Assembly (NCBI GenBank): GCA_024516035.1
Contig: CM044959.1
Location: 12,020,778 to 12,084,777, forward strand
Source: Bactericera cockerelli
Lineage: Eukaryota; Arthropoda; Insecta; Hemiptera; Triozidae
Direction of reading: 5' to 3'
DNA: 64,000 nt
Part shown: piece by piece, positions 19,255 to 32,138 of the stretch
Numbering within the stretch: position 1 is the stretch's first letter
Layout of the letters: the number at the start of each line of letters is the position of its first letter
Notes under the pieces: generated by a model
Seen by the model: the letters and a program-made list of their open reading frames with translations, nothing else
Told to the model about the DNA's origin: nothing
Database searches by the model: none
Position numbers and translations under genes: made by a program

Positions 19255-19720
19255 CTTTGTCTCTCATCCCCTTTTTTTCTCTCTCTCTATTTCATTTTTC
19301 CCCTATCACTTTTTCTTTCATACACATTATCCCTCTCTCTTCTTTAAACTCTTTGTCCCTCTATCTTCCTCTCTTCCCTTTCTTTCTTTCTCTTTCTCTC
19401 TCTTTCTCTTCATCTCTCTCTCTCTCTTCTTCTCCCTCAATTTCTCTCTGTCTCTCTTTTTCTACTTTCTCTCACTCACTCGCTTTCACGCTCTCCTCTA
19501 CTTTTCTCCATTCCCTTTTCCCCCTCCCTCTCTCTTCTCTCTCTTTCTCCCCACTCTCTTTCACACTCTTCTCATCTTTATCTCTTCCCTTTCTCTCTCT
19601 CTTTCTTCCTCTTTCTCTCTCTCTATCTTTCTCTCTCTCTCTCTCCCTCTCTGTCTCTCTGTCTCTCTCTCTCGCTCTCTCTTTCTCTCTCTCTCTCGCT
19701 CTCCCTTCCTTCCTTCCCAG
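19255..19720 (+). repeat. CT-rich microsatellite tract
   Basis: Impure (CT)n and (CTTT)n runs densify to near-pure (CT)n at 19570-19710. The overlapping frames of 170-180 residues are low-complexity artefacts. Confidence 0.95.
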
Positions 19721-20040
19721 AGTCTCTGCAAGTCCCTACAAGGATAAAGCTCTCAACCCAGGACATTCCAGCCATAAAGAAGTTCAGGAAATTCGGCAAT
19801 AAAAGAGGAGCTGGAAAAAAAAGAAGCCATTTCACTTCTTGTGAAAACGAGAAGAAGTGTAATTCAATTTTCCCGTTGTACTCTGCAGGGAAAACACGGC
19901 AATTTTCTTCTCCTTGTATGAAAATGTTCAACCTGAGCTCTAAAGTCCATGATTTTTTAAAAGTTATCTAAGGATTCTTTAAATTTATCCTTTGAAATAG
20001 AAATAAAAACTATCTTCTTTTAATAAAATGAGGCTCTGAG

Positions 20041-20466
20041 GGCCGAATTGTAAAACGGGATTAAATTTGAGATAAGTTCGACTGTCCTACAAAACAGTCT
20101 AAAACGTCCAGTACCCAATAGTAAACTCACTAACTGAGGTTCTGTTTTTGACTTGGGTACTGGACGATTTGGCTTTCGTTTGTCTGTCTGTTTGTCTGTT
20201 AAGTTATCATACTCGTATTTGTATTAATCACTCTCGTGATATCACAACTACTCATACTCGCTTTACTAACTCTACGCTGAAACCGGGATTTGAACCACCG
20301 ACCTCCAGGTTACAGGTCCACCGCCTTATCGATCAAGCTACTGAGGTTGGTTGGTTTAAATAGTCGATAGTTGATTAAAAAGACGGGCTATAGTGATTGA
20401 TTGAAACTCCGATTTTTGAGGGAGGGCCTAGCTTATCTTAAATTGAATCCTGTTTTATAATTCGAC
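20041..20466. mobile_element. TIR element (MITE) containing a SINE and a hairpin
   Basis: The left arm GGCCGAATTGTAAAACGGGA, continuing TTAAATTTGAGATAAG (20041-20076), pairs with the reverse complement of the right arm (20431-20466: GCTTATCTTAAATTGAATCC, TGTTTTATAATTCGAC). Inside lie SINE A copy 4 and 14-bp inverted repeats CGTCCAGTACCCAA (20105-20118 and 20153-20166). No transposase was found. TSDs are not clear. Confidence 0.75.
20200..20352 (-). mobile_element. SINE family A, copy 4, nested in a MITE
   Basis: The minus strand carries GATCGATAAGGCGGTGGACC, CTGTAACCTGGAGGTCGGTG, GGTTCAAATCCCGG and AGTTGTGATATCACGAGAGT. It is nested in the TIR element at 20041-20466, so it is the younger insertion. 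Confidence 0.8.
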
Positions 20467-20470
20467 AAAA

Positions 20471-20727
20471 AGGTCCGAACTATGAAACAGGATTATATTA
20501 ACCAATCATACATACACTATCTCTAAACACAACCTCTGGAGGATATTTCATCCAAACAGAGCCCATTTATATCAGCTGTTAAGTGATAGTGGCTTGAATT
20601 AACAAATCCTAGATATAATAATAATTATTTGTTTTCCATATATTTCTCTTTCTGTATACAGAGGACCCATCCTAAGCCATTTTTATTTGGCTTCTAAGAT
20701 ATTTCATCCTGTTTCATAATTCGTGGC
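20471..20727. mobile_element. Second fold-back MITE, adjacent
   Basis: Left GTCCGAACTATGAAACAGGA (20473-20492) pairs with right TCATCCTGTTTCATAATTCG (20704-20723). The arms are related to, but distinct from, the element ending at 20466, five bases away. There is no coding content. Confidence 0.65.
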
Positions 20728-21506
20728 TAACTCTGGATGGTTCTGAAATGTGCTGATTCAAGGAGTTCCATCGCGCTATCCGCCACTGAATTTCAGTCAG
20801 CACATGCAGCAATATTTCTTCAAAATGAACGCAAATAAATCAGACAGACTCCGCGACTACAGGTACAGAAGAGATAAAGAGCTACTTCATACCGTCTACT
20901 TGAATGAGCATTGAGCAACGACATTTTTTACACTTATGATGAACTTCCTACCTCCCCTAATCTCCTTCCCCTTCATTCCTCCCCTCTCTCCCGTTTCCTC
21001 TCTCTCCAAGCGCTCAACATTCAACATTATTCAGAACGCGAAAGCGTCGGAAGCACCTTTCAAGGGGGTTTAAGCCCCCCCTTTTGCTTCTAAAAAAGCA
21101 TTAGTCTTATTTGAAATATTAAATCAAGCATATTAAAAAATATAAAGCATTTCCTCTCAAGTGAGGGGACATGAGTGTGGAAGTGGCTAAAATAAATCAC
21201 CTGAGCGCTGAAATTTTCGAGGTAAAAAACGGCGCACTTGAGAAGGGATGCTGTATCACTCGTGCGACATGAGTTATGGATTTTTCTTTTTGAAAGGCCC
21301 TTGAAGATATTATTTTGGGTTGTTTATTTTTTCTCCAAGTTTTTTAACTGTCCAATGCTGAGATTTTATATAATTTAGAGAGAGGGACTTAAAGAGGCAA
21401 GTCTGGTCTGGTCAGACAGTTTGATGAATAAATATTTTAGAAATACATTGCTTTCAGCAAGAATTCTAGTGGTCCAAAGGCAAAAGCCTTCGTGTTCTTG
21501 TCATCT
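20728..21506. other. Unique DNA, no gene supported
   Basis: The stretch at 20740-20900 is slightly richer in G+C, but no open frame with splice sites or a recognisable domain was found. Confidence 0.4.
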
Positions 21507-21645
21507 AGAGTAAACAATATAAATAGAAAATTGAGATGTTGTATTACCTGGACTGCTGTTTCGAGCTTATTTAATCTCATCAGCAGTTAATAGTTCTGAA
21601 CATCCATGCCATCAACTAACCTCTTTATTTTAAACAGAAACTCAA
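21507..21645 (+). repeat. Repeat G, diverged copy
   Basis: TTGTATTACCTGGACTGCTG, TTTCGAGCTTATTTAATCTC and CCATGCCATCAACTAACCTC match the 51742-51905 unit. A central deletion of the GTACATGAATATCAGAACAT block is evident. Confidence 0.7.
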
Positions 21646-22029
21646 AACTATAGTATAACCTTTTCTTTATGAAGTTTTGTACTTGTGTGTATTGTATGTC
21701 TTTTTTCTTTTATGAAATGTACACTATAAATAATTATTTATTTGTCGTCTTTACAAATTTTCTTTAAACTTTCTCATCACGTCTTTAATGATTCTTTTTC
21801 CATCTTTTCTCTACTTCCAACTTCATGCTCTTTAATCAATCTTCTTTCTTTTAACTCTAGCTTTACATCTAAAACTCGCAAATGCATCTTGAACAACATT
21901 CACATTTCCTGCACATTTTCAAAAAGAAAAACAAAAAGGTTTGCATCAAAGATGCATTGCTGTACTTACAAGCCAAGTTGACAATAATCATATTTGCTGC
22001 ATCTTTTCCAAATCAAAAGAAAGGTATGT

Positions 22030-22295
22030 TTAAATATATGCAGACTTCGCTGAAGAAAAAGAAGTTAAAATAAGAAGCTGAAGGAAATTTGCTGGAGACG
22101 AAGAGAGACAATCTTCTTTTGTTTCGATTTCCGCTTCATTGGCATGTGTCATTTGCGCTGTCGATTTCTCCACTTTGACAACAGTTTCCTCGTCTGGTTT
22201 TGAGAATGCTTTCCTCGTCTTCATCTGCTTGTATTTCCTTTTGAGAGTTTTCACATTTTGTTCTTCAACCCTTTCTCTGATGTCTTCGTGATTTC
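22030..22295 (-). CDS. Possible minus-strand coding exon, unknown protein
   Basis: A minus-strand frame is open from a plausible acceptor (TGTACCTGCTCAG before 22295) to a stop at 22030-22032, giving 87 residues. The middle is charged and complex (KRKYKQMKTRKAFSKPDEET, then VVKVEKSTAQMTHANEAEIE), unlike the low-complexity chance frames nearby. No domain is recognised. The nominal first codon of the shorter frame is GTG, so it would need an upstream exon. It could be a terminal exon of an unknown gene or a decayed relic. It is on the Ddr strand, but its sequence does not look like Ddr. Confidence 0.3.
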
Positions 22296-22309
22296 CTGAG
22301 CAGGTACAC

Positions 22310-25300
22310 TAAAGCTTTTAATGCTACTACTGTACTGTTTCTTTTAGATTTCGACTGTCTTATGATGTGAAAAGTATGATATGAACCCCCAATGAGGTGA
22401 AATTAGAAGCAAAATCTTCAAATTTAAATCGAGTTGGAAAATAATACTGTCAATTTTTATATAAAAATGCATTATAGGTAGAAATCATTATTACAAGTTG
22501 CAATGCAAGGTCTAGTTTCTCGGTGTCTGCTTCTGAATTAGCATTTTTCATATGAAAATGAATTACTATTCCCAGAATAAAAAAGAGTGAAAAACAAGTC
22601 TTTGGTCTTTTTGATCAAGGATAACTAAGACATCATTTCGTTGGGGCATAATTTGCAGTCTCCAAGAATCTACTTTCTACGACGCCAGAGAACACAGAGA
22701 AAGTATAAAATCAAATTAAAGTTAAAAAGAAAGTTAAAATATGAGGATGGGTGGAGAAATTTCGGAGAACGAGAAAAAAAAAAGAGCAGCAACTTTTTGT
22801 TTTAATTAGTTTTTATTCATTTATTTTACGCTACGCAATATTGTTGTTTCCAGATTTCCAGACTCTCAGTTCTTCTTGCCATAAAACTTAAATATATTCC
22901 CAACTAAGGAACGAAATCTTTCTCAAAGTTTGCCTCTTGAAAACATGTGTCAAAATTTTGTTGGAAAATTTCCCCGTGCCTGTTAAAAATAACTAAAAAT
23001 GTCAAGTTTTCATTTAAATGAAATTTATGGCCTTCAAAATTTCTTTCCAAGTATGGAATAACGTGGCATCTTGAGAGCAGGTTGACTCAGTTGACTTTCA
23101 TCCTAAAATCCTTTTCCTCAAAATATTAGGCTGAGATCCTGAGATTTTTTGGAGTAAGAAATGCTTTGATCATTCTTCTTCCATCTTTCCGTGTCCATGT
23201 GTGATGTCATGGTGTTGGAAGGATTGATATGGGTGATTCCTTTGGACACTCAGAACTAGTGTTCTGGGCTCCTTCCGTGTCCAATGTGTAGTGTGTTGAA
23301 ATGATTCAATTAAAACTGATAGTTTTAAAAATATCTCTTAAAATCGGGTATGTATTTAAAATTCAGCGAACTTTCAAGTTTGATGTGGCCTGCTTGGTTC
23401 ATTAATTATAAGTAAATAAAAACCAATCACTCTTTTTAGTTCGAATAATTTAATCCACATTAAATTTCCCGCAAATCCCCTCTCCATCACTATAAAGTAA
23501 ATCAGAAAGTAACAGAATCTCCAACAGATCCGTAACGCTCCAATGTTCACCCTTACTAATCGGGAACAAACTCATCGATGTTTGATGTTGCTTTCAGATT
23601 TATGTTATCCTAACGAGGTCCTCCCGCAAGAAACGGACGGTCACCCTTTCCGGTTGAACGGTGGAAGCCCAACCGTTCTCTAGACTCTAGAGGGACCGTT
23701 TAAACATTCGCACCAATTTAATGTGTGTTCAAAAAAGAATAAAAGACGACGGGCAGGAAGTTGGGAAAGGTATTAGTGGAAGTTCACTAGGAAATTCCAC
23801 TCTTTCTTCTCTTGCTTCCTCTATCGAAAAAATCTGGGATTAGTTCTGTGAGCTTTAGCAATCGAAATTGCTAAAACTGCATGTGAGATGATACATACAA
23901 GACGCAAAATAATTGCCTACTAATTCAGCTAGTGACTATCAAACTCTGTGTATAACGATGATAACAAATTCGAGCAAATCGACATTAATGAAATAGGAAA
24001 AAGTAGATGTGTCTAGAGATACTTGAGCATTACAACTATTACATTTGATTGAACACCTCAGCCGATGTGTGAAGAACGCCCTATACAAATAAAGAGACAT
24101 TGGTTTATACAGTTTTAACTACTCGGCTAACTCAACTTCTAATACATATTTTCAATAAGACTCATGCAGTGTTTTTCTCGTGTCAGCATGAATATACATA
24201 CAAGTAACATTTCTGAAATAAAATATTTTGCTTCATTAATTTACATTCTAGTCAAGGTAGTTTTGTGTCCAATTTTTCAGCAATTTTCCTCAAGCATGTT
24301 AATGCTGAAACCATACGTCAGCATTTTCACACATGAGAGGAGGTAAACAAACAATAACACTGCAGGAGAATGCGACCATGCGTTGTGCGGTGAGGACTTC
24401 CACAAACACGACGTATGGGCATAAGCTTTTTTTCCCTTCATAACCATTAAACAGCCCTTTCTTCTTTTGGGGGAAAGATCGGGGCGTTAGGTCGGGGGCA
24501 ATAGAGTGAGGGACAAAAGTTTTCATATTGTAAGAAGCTTTTGGTATTTTCGTAAAATGGGTTTAAAAATCCTTTCGTGTTTTAATGGGGGGGATTTCTC
24601 AAGTGTCGAACTTTTTCCCCTCGAGCGTATTGTAATCGACGCGGCGTCAATCATACTTGAGTCCGCTTGAGTGAATAGTTCCGCTGGTTTCGAACTACAG
24701 AGAGGTGCTTTTTACGCTCGAAACTGAATGACTTGCAGAACGAGCCCAAAGTTTCATAACCGAATCCTCTGACAAATTGGTTGTTTAACGTTCCATAGGT
24801 GAGACTACAAAAAGAACGTTCGAAATATAGTTAATCGCACGGCTCTTGCAGAGATGACGGTAACAGGTTGTATCAAAATACTAAAATATGAAATTATTTT
24901 CAAGAAATACTAAAATAGGAAAGCAAGCTTGAAGTATTTTTATACATAAATTTCTACGTCAAGATTGAAATTTATATTCGCCATATAGGTAGAACGTCGT
25001 AAATACAAAAATTACTTTACATAAAAAAATGTGTGGCAGTATGCCTTGTCTCAGTTATATTTTCCATGTATTTTAGAAAATCTTTCACATTCACCATAAT
25101 AGAAAAGAATATGCTGCGGCTTTTCAATGAAACTTCTCATTTTCACCCCTCATGAATTTTCAGCAGGAACGAAGGGAAAAAAGCATTCCTAGCTACAATT
25201 TTGACAGCATACAATCAGTTAAAATAACACAGCGTGGAAACCTGGAAAATCCTATGTCGCATCGAGTTTTTCCTGAAAGTTACCTTTACCCTCCGCTCTC

Positions 25301-28300
25301 TACAGGATTTTTATATTCAAAATAACTTCTTTTTTGTTTTTCAGTTACCTTTGCTTTCAGTGCTTATTGATTTTCCACTCCTTTCTCAGGTTGTGCTTTT
25401 TTTTCACTTTCAGCTTTGTTACATCTTGATAAGGATTCCCCCATTCGTTTCTTTCTTTCCTTTATTTAGAGCACAAACCACCACTAGTATCTTTATGCAC
25501 GAGTTTATTCGACGAAGAATTTAGATTCAATGATTGGGAAATGTGTCAAGTTTGCGATTTTTTAATACTTGATTTGAACAATAGTAAGAACAGAACTTGT
25601 ATAAGTTTAGTTAGTAGTGCGTATGATTATATTTCATGCAAGTTTTTATTTGTGAAAGTAGCATTCAATCTTAGATCGAAGTCCACTCACTGAATGGCAC
25701 TACATATAAACGGTTAAAAAAGATATATTAATGCAATTAAGTCAATAAAACCATTATCCTCTCTATGAAACAATAGTGGGAGGAACTGTACATCATTGAG
25801 GCTGCAAAGGGTTGTGGAAAATGGGACTTAAAATACTCATCCGTCCCTCAATATCTCAGATGTGGTTTGGAGAAATCTTTCCTCAACTACATTCGGATTT
25901 TGAAGCTCTTCTCTGCGGTTGCGGTTCTCTAAAAATCCCTTGAATACAAATGCAAATAATGATGTACTTCATACAAGGAATCGTACCTTGGAAACATAAT
26001 GAATCCTTTGAAGCGTCCATTTTCGCTACATTTAAAAACCCGCATTTCAGAGCAACATTCCCTTCTATAGACGAAAAATGTTAGTTAAAATATTTCAAGG
26101 ATATGAAGGGTTGTTCTGAAACTACTGAAGTTTTATTAATTACCACGTTAAAATGAAAGTAGTTGAGAATGAATACCTAGCTTACAAATTGGTGAGGTAG
26201 ATTTCAAACGTCTCTGGCAAAGTAAGAATTTCTAAAGTTCCCTTTGCTAGAAACTGTGGAAAGTATAGAAAGGAGAGACATATTTCGAAAGTTTTCAAGC
26301 TTTTGAAACAAGTTCATCTCTTCTCGCTTTTTTGTGCTCAAAATTTAGAAGCCACAAGTTTTTCAAAAATGCTTTTGTATTGTAAAACACAAGTCATTTG
26401 TTTGGTTTCGCTCTCTCCTGCTCTTTCAGAGAAGGATCGTAAACCACAAAGTAAAATGGAGAGAAGGAAAGAGCTCTCTACAGAATATATCTCTCTCAGT
26501 TCAGCATGAATCAGGATGCTTTTTAAATTTTAAATGAGATATCCTTTTCAAATGCTTTTAAAGTTTTAATGAAAATTTTCTCTGATCGAGAGCTCCCAAC
26601 ACAGGTGAATGATCATTGCAGCAAGGACAAAGATATTACCTGAAGTATTTGAGTTCTTGAAGTATTTACAAGTTCCCAAGGAAAGAAAATTTAAAATGTT
26701 CGAAGAAAGGTTTGAAGAAATTGTAACTCGAAATGAAAATGAGTATATACATAATATGAATGAGAAAATTTCCATTAGTGCATTTCAATTTTCGTAAAGC
26801 TGTATGAACTCAAAACTGAAGAAAAGAAACATACAAGTCGATCAAAGATTATCGTATTTATCTTTTGGAATATTGGTGTGGAATTGAAAGTGTTTCCAGG
26901 CAATAGTTGAAGAGAATCTCGTTAAAAATTGCTAATCCCATAGTAATCTATTTATACATAACAGAAATTCATGATAGACAGTGCTTGACAAACATTGTTG
27001 AAGAGCTGTTCTAGGGTACTTCCAATAACATTATTGTTTTTGGAGGTGATCAAACTCAAAACAATTTGTTTGATTGGATAATCAAATAGGTACCCATACA
27101 ATCAAATTTCACATGTCCTCAATATTGCTCGACCAGCTATGATAGAAAATGCATGAATCAATAATTATTCTTCAAGAGGTATGCACGGATGAATTCGGTT
27201 TGGCAGAATTTCACAAATCCACTTTTATTAAGATTAATAGGGAAACTTAACATTTCATTCGCAGGAAACAATAGAAATGTTTCCCTAAATGATTCCGGGG
27301 CCTAAGGTCAGCAATATTTTTCCTCCCATCAATTAAGACTCCTCCACCCTCTGAAAGCCGTCTTTGTTTTTGCTTCATTTGCTGTTGAATTCCTCAGACG
27401 CCACTGCCCTCCCTTCTCCTTCTCCAGTAGACCCCAGCTCCTCTCTTGCCCTTCTCTGCTACTGGCTATCGCTGTGGAAGCTAATAAATTTCATCTCTCC
27501 AGAAGTTTATCACCCCCTCCTAAAAGTTTTACTGTATTTGTACAGGATTCCATCTTCGTTTTCTAATAAGATCTAGCCCAGGGCGACACCCTGGTAAAAT
27601 TCTTTTGTAATGCCTTCTCCATCCTTCATCAATGCCTCTGCACCCTTCGACCATATCTCTGTACCCTTTATCAATGTCCTTGCGCCTATTTTTCGAGTTC
27701 TCTGATTACTTTGCGGTTCGTTTGGTAAATGATGAAGTCCTAATAGATATGTTTGGGGAGAGATTTGCTGCCTGGATTTCAGATTTTTGTTTCAAGAGAA
27801 TTGTTTGACTTATCTTCTCGTGAGCTATAGTTTTTAAACATACAGTTAATTATCTTATGTCATTTTCGCTTTTATTCTTCTGGTTATACATTTTGGGGTG
27901 TAGAGTGCATTGTTTTCTTAGGTAACATAGAAGAATAACTCCGTAGATACTTCTATTTTGAAAATACAGCGTCATTTCACTAATGGACAAACAAAAATGA
28001 ATCTAGTTTCAAGGAGTCTCTGAGTGCAAAAGAGGCTTTTCCTCATGAGAATGAAAGTGCTAGAATTTTTCAAAGAACATCAAATTCTACCTCTCTCTGT
28101 TCTTTTCCTTAACGAAAAAAGCATTACCTTACCCTGCGAGGTGATCCTGTTCCCATGAGATGCAAGAAATTTTACAACACCCATAATCCTTTCATTTTTT
28201 CCATCCTCTGAAGAACAATCCCGAGAGAAGGCAGAGGCAGGCAGCAACATTTATTTTGCACGATATAAGAAAACAGAAAAAAAAGCGCACGAAAAAAAAG

Positions 28301-31200
28301 GTAATGGAATATTAGTGAGAAATAAAGGTGTATGTGAGAACGGAGGTGAAGTTGTACGAGGAGGTACATACATTAAACATGCTGGAAACTCATCCCCCCT
28401 GGAAATAATACGTGGGACATTTCCCCCAAAAATCATTTATCATGTCAGATGAGAGCGCCTCATCCCTGCTTTCTTTTCTGTACATTTTCGGGTGACAGTC
28501 AAAAGTGTTAATAGAAAATACATTTCGTGAGTCGTGGGAGGGGGGTCATATGGACCCGGAGATTGGAAAAGTTTTTGATATAGAACCCTCCACCTCCGAG
28601 AAATCTTTGTTTCTTTCAACGCAAACAATTTTTGGACATGTAAGTTTGGTCAGGGAATATATTTCAGATATTTTGAACATATATATTTTCTTGATGTTTT
28701 TTACCATATTGATTTTATTGAGGCATAAAATGTTATTATCACAATACTGATTATTATTTAAAATAGGTATTATTAAGTTGACGCTATTTTGAAAACCTTT
28801 TTATTTTTGACGAATCAAAATATTATTTTTTTCTCTTTTACTATGGATACGTTTCAATTAGTCCAATTTTCAATACTGTCTATTTTATTTTAATTAATCT
28901 CACAGTTTCACTAATTCTAGTCGTGATTAGATCCCACAAATCACATTATTTATATTGTTGGTTGTTATTGCATGAGTTGGCTCTTTTCTGTGAAGCTCAT
29001 TTGGTAGTAGGGCTGTCGGCTACGAAAGCTCTTTGTCGCTGCAGCGACCTTTAAAGGGTCTTTTGTGACATTTGATAAAACCTTGGCTGCTAACCTTTCG
29101 TATATAATTTTTGAAAGTTACGATTGATCTATGTATAATTGTATAATTATAGATCTCCTAAGTGGATTCTTACTAAAGTTTTATGAATAAAGCTTTTTGC
29201 CCTTCAATTGAGTTTAAATATTTCAGGAATTCCACGCAATCCACATCTTCTCCAATGTCTTACTCTTCCAGAAGGGTAGCAAATTGAAATGTGCACCTCT
29301 CCTTACCATCCTTACCACTCAAGTCTATAACATGGACTCGCACATATGTGTACGGAATAATTCCTCCATTGATTCCCCCTCCTTTTTCCTCCATTCTACC
29401 TCTTTTTCTCCTCCTTTCTTCGAACCTTCATCCAACCTATTCCTCCTCATCCTACTCCTTCACATACTCCAACCTCCTCCCTAAGATATAAAGATGTATG
29501 AGTGTAATAAAATTTAGATTTACTTCTTCCATTTTCTCTCTCTGCTAATATAAACCTCTGACCATTAGACTTGAGATCATCTCTCCCGCACTAACTGCTG
29601 TTTCGAGTGCAGCCTTAGACATATCCATTTATTTTTGGCCCAAAAACTACTTAGACTTTCTCGGAAAGAAATAAAAATACATTATTAAAAAAAGGAGAAG
29701 AGAGAAGGAAAGTGGAAAGCAGGAGGAGAAATAGGGCAAGAGGGAGACAACATTTGCTGCCTGCTTGTTATGTATCTTCATGAGAAATTCTTTTTCACTT
29801 TTCATCCCTGCTTTAAGACAAGGAAATATCCAAGCAACTCTGTTAAGATATAAAACACGTCTCTTTTGCCTACATCAAATGTAATTTTACTTTTTACACG
29901 GAGTAGGAATTTCCGTTGGTTTTTCAACTTTGTTTTAAAAGTCGAACAAATAAATTATAAGTGCAATGTTAGAGGTTTTTTCAAAGAGATTGTAAACATT
30001 TTTTAACTTTAATGACTGAAATATGAAATCTATGAACCTAAATTTTAAATATTGAGACATCAAAAATCTAGATGCTATTAGAGTATGCGAGCTTCTTCTA
30101 ACAATGCTTGTACCCAAAACTCCCCAGAAAAAGTGTATGTAAACTAAAAGTGGGTAATTACCAAAAATTGTGAATTTTCTGAAATCTCAACATTTGATAC
30201 ATGTGGGTTCTTTATTATCCGAGAATCTCAAAAATAGCCTAAGTAAATAGTTTCAGATGTTTCAAAGGAGTTTCTGAAAGTTGGTATTGCAAAAGATAAA
30301 GTTGTCATTCTGGACACCCTTTCCAAGGAATCTGACGCCAGTGATAACCACAGCCTGACAGTATGGATTAGAAGATGACACACAGGTAAACATACACGCA
30401 AGATTAGCAATCCCTAATCTGAGTGTCAACGAACATGGACAAGAAAATCCACAAATTTATGCCATCATAAAAAGAAAAGGGGGAGAAAGCCTTGATGGAA
30501 AAGATTACCACAAGGCTCAACTCTTATTCCCTCAAAGAAAAACCGGGTTTAAACAAGAAGTCTTCAAAAATAATTTTGAAAGACGAAATCCCGAGGGATG
30601 ACACTCTCCTTTTTTATTTTCCCATTATGGGTTCAGAAATATCCCACAACAAATCTAATAATCCCATGTTTATGGAATTTTTCCCCCCGCTCATGTTCTT
30701 TTTGTTTTACTTCATTGGAAGTCTTCTTCCGGGTTATGTCATGTATGTGCAATGCAATCCCTCCAGCTACTGCCACTTTTCTGAGATATTTCAAACAAGG
30801 GAAGAAGATGAAATAGAATAAGGCAAGGACAAGGAGGATAGGAAATGAAAAAGCAAGGGAAGGACGAGGGTAGATGATCCCTTAATGTCTTCTTTCTATT
30901 AGAATTTCCTCATTACAAAAAGTTCTGACACCAAAGTGCAGCTGGTGTAATGCTGTTATCTAAACCACATTATCCTGGTAATCTTGTAGTCAGTTCCCCA
31001 GTATACATTAGTGATGAAGTTTTAAAAATGCTCTCCTTGGTATAAGGAATATTTTGCTGTTTCCAATCTGAGCAAAAGAGTAAAATTCTTGCTGTGTTGA
31101 ACACAAAAAATGAAAAATTTATAACTCAGCAAGCATGAAAAGACGTACACAGGTACATCATATTTTGAATCTTGCCCAGGACATAAATTTGTTACAGAAA
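22310..31200. other. Long AT-rich stretch without supported genes
   Basis: I looked for continuation of the Ddr discoidin domain on the minus strand and for XPR1 exons on the plus strand and found neither. A block at 23575-23740 (TTGATGTTGCTTTCAG, CGGTTGAACGGTGGAAGCCC) may be a very diverged repeat. Pyrimidine-rich patches at 27360-27560 and 29380-29480 make short frames that look non-coding. The rest shows no clear structure. Confidence 0.4.
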
Positions 31201-31231
31201 TATACCTTGATACCTTGATGGACCCGTGATT

Positions 31232-31320
31232 TCAAGCGTTGTTGATTTCTCGCCAATGCTGCAGGTCGCAATACTTCTTCCATCTCTCTCTATCTTGTGC
31301 CATCCTTGTCTGATTTCTTC
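31232..31320 (-). pseudogene. LINE ORF2 C-terminal fragment
   Basis: The minus-strand frame ending at TGA 31232-31234 encodes MAQDRERWKKYCDLQHWREI followed by NNA. This is the typical C-terminal end of the ORF2 protein of RTE/Jockey-type LINEs (AQDR..W). Only about 25-30 codons remain, so it is a severely 5'-truncated copy. Confidence 0.6.
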
Positions 31321-31450
31321 AGACTAAAGCAATGTTACAGAAATAGTACTTGAAATTTTTTAACCATTCTTTTTTATTAAAATTTAACAAGAAGTAGTAT
31401 AAATATATTGTTCAATTTTTTGGATACGTGGTTTCGCCTACTTGAACAAA

Positions 31451-31765
31451 AATTAGTGTAATTCACCCAAATGAGATTCACAAAATAATAGTGAATCCTG
31501 TGTTGGGATGACTTTTCCCTAATACACTGGTTCTGTATTACTATCTTTTATTTTTAGCATTATAGCCAATTCTGAGGCTAACAAGAATGTATAATTATTG
31601 TCAATTTTGGATAGTGGTTTGCTACTGAACAAATTGTGTATTCCATGAGGATTCACAAATAATGAAACTGTGTGGATGACTTTTCAATAACGGTCTGTAT
31701 TTACTACTTTTTTTAGATTATACCCAATTTCCTGAGCAATGAAAAAGCAGTATTTAACGTCAAAA
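31451..31765 (+). repeat. Diverged tandem duplication (~170 bp x 2)
   Basis: Copy 1 (about 31451-31620) and copy 2 (about 31621-31765) share GA(G)GATTCACAAA.TAATG, GGATGACTTTTC, GGT.TGTATT.ACTA and TTATA.CCAATT in order. They lie in the intron just 3' of the Ddr exon. Confidence 0.6.
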
Positions 31766-31837
31766 TACACGGCATCCAATCTCTTGATCAAAAAAAAAAA
31801 AAAGAAAAACAACCAGGAAAGGGTTCAGCTAACTTAC

Positions 31838-31943
31838 CGTCCATGTTGAGGTCCCACATTTCCGCTCTCGAATGACGAACTGGCGGTGATGTCTTCATCT
31901 TTGATGGCTCCACTTTCCATCCCCAGAGGAGCGACACATTGCG
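31838..31943 (-). CDS. Ddr: Discoidin domain receptor, first discoidin-domain exon
   Basis: The exon is flanked on the minus strand by an acceptor (CTTTTTTTGATTCCAG) and a donor (GTAAGTT at 31837). Its 106 bases contain two leading bases, 34 codons and two trailing bases. The peptide begins QCVAPLGMESGAIKDED and continues ITASSSFESGNVGPQHG. This is the N-terminal part of an F5/8C (discoidin) domain as in DDR collagen-receptor tyrosine kinases, where the first Cys and LGMESG..I.D..ITASS are diagnostic. The two leading bases CG combine with the last T of exon 50898-51028 to give Ser, so the exons join in frame. Later exons (rest of the discoidin domain, transmembrane segment, kinase) were not found at lower coordinates in the window. 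A neurexin or other discoidin protein is less likely. Confidence 0.85.
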
Positions 31944-31989
31944 CTGGAATCAAAAAAAGAAAAAGATTAGTTTGCTGTTGTTGTATCAT

Positions 31990-32138
31990 ACTCAAAGTTA
32001 TAGTATATTTGTATTAATCACTTTCGTGATGTCACAACAACTCAAACTCGTTATAAATACTTTGTTGAACTTGGGACTTGAACCAACAAACTCCTGGTTA
32101 CAAGTTCACCGTCTTATCGATGAAGTTACTGAGGTCGG
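31990..32138 (-). mobile_element. SINE family A, copy 5, beside the Ddr splice acceptor
   Basis: The minus strand carries ACCGACCTCAGTAACTTCAT, GACGGTGAACTTGTAACCAG, GGTTCAAGTCCCAAGTT and TGTTGTGACATCACGAAAGT. A perfect 14-bp TSD, TGTTGTTGTATCAT, lies at 31976-31989 and 32139-32152. The insertion point is about 32 bases upstream of the acceptor AG at 31944-31945 and leaves the pyrimidine tract intact. Confidence 0.9.

Noticed and set aside
19229..19931. Overlapping frames of 102-181 residues
   Set aside because: Low-complexity translation of (CT)n; open in several frames at once.
23575..23740. Additional repeat J copy
   Set aside because: Only weak resemblance (TTGATGTTGCTTTCAG); the remaining blocks of repeat J are not in order.
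30492..30821. 109-residue plus frame with a hydrophobic segment
   Set aside because: No recognisable domain; composition is similar to random AT-rich translation.
1450..31837. Further XPR1 exons (+) or further Ddr discoidin exons (-)
   Set aside because: I looked for the expected motifs in GC-richer patches and found none; a profile search could still find diverged exons.
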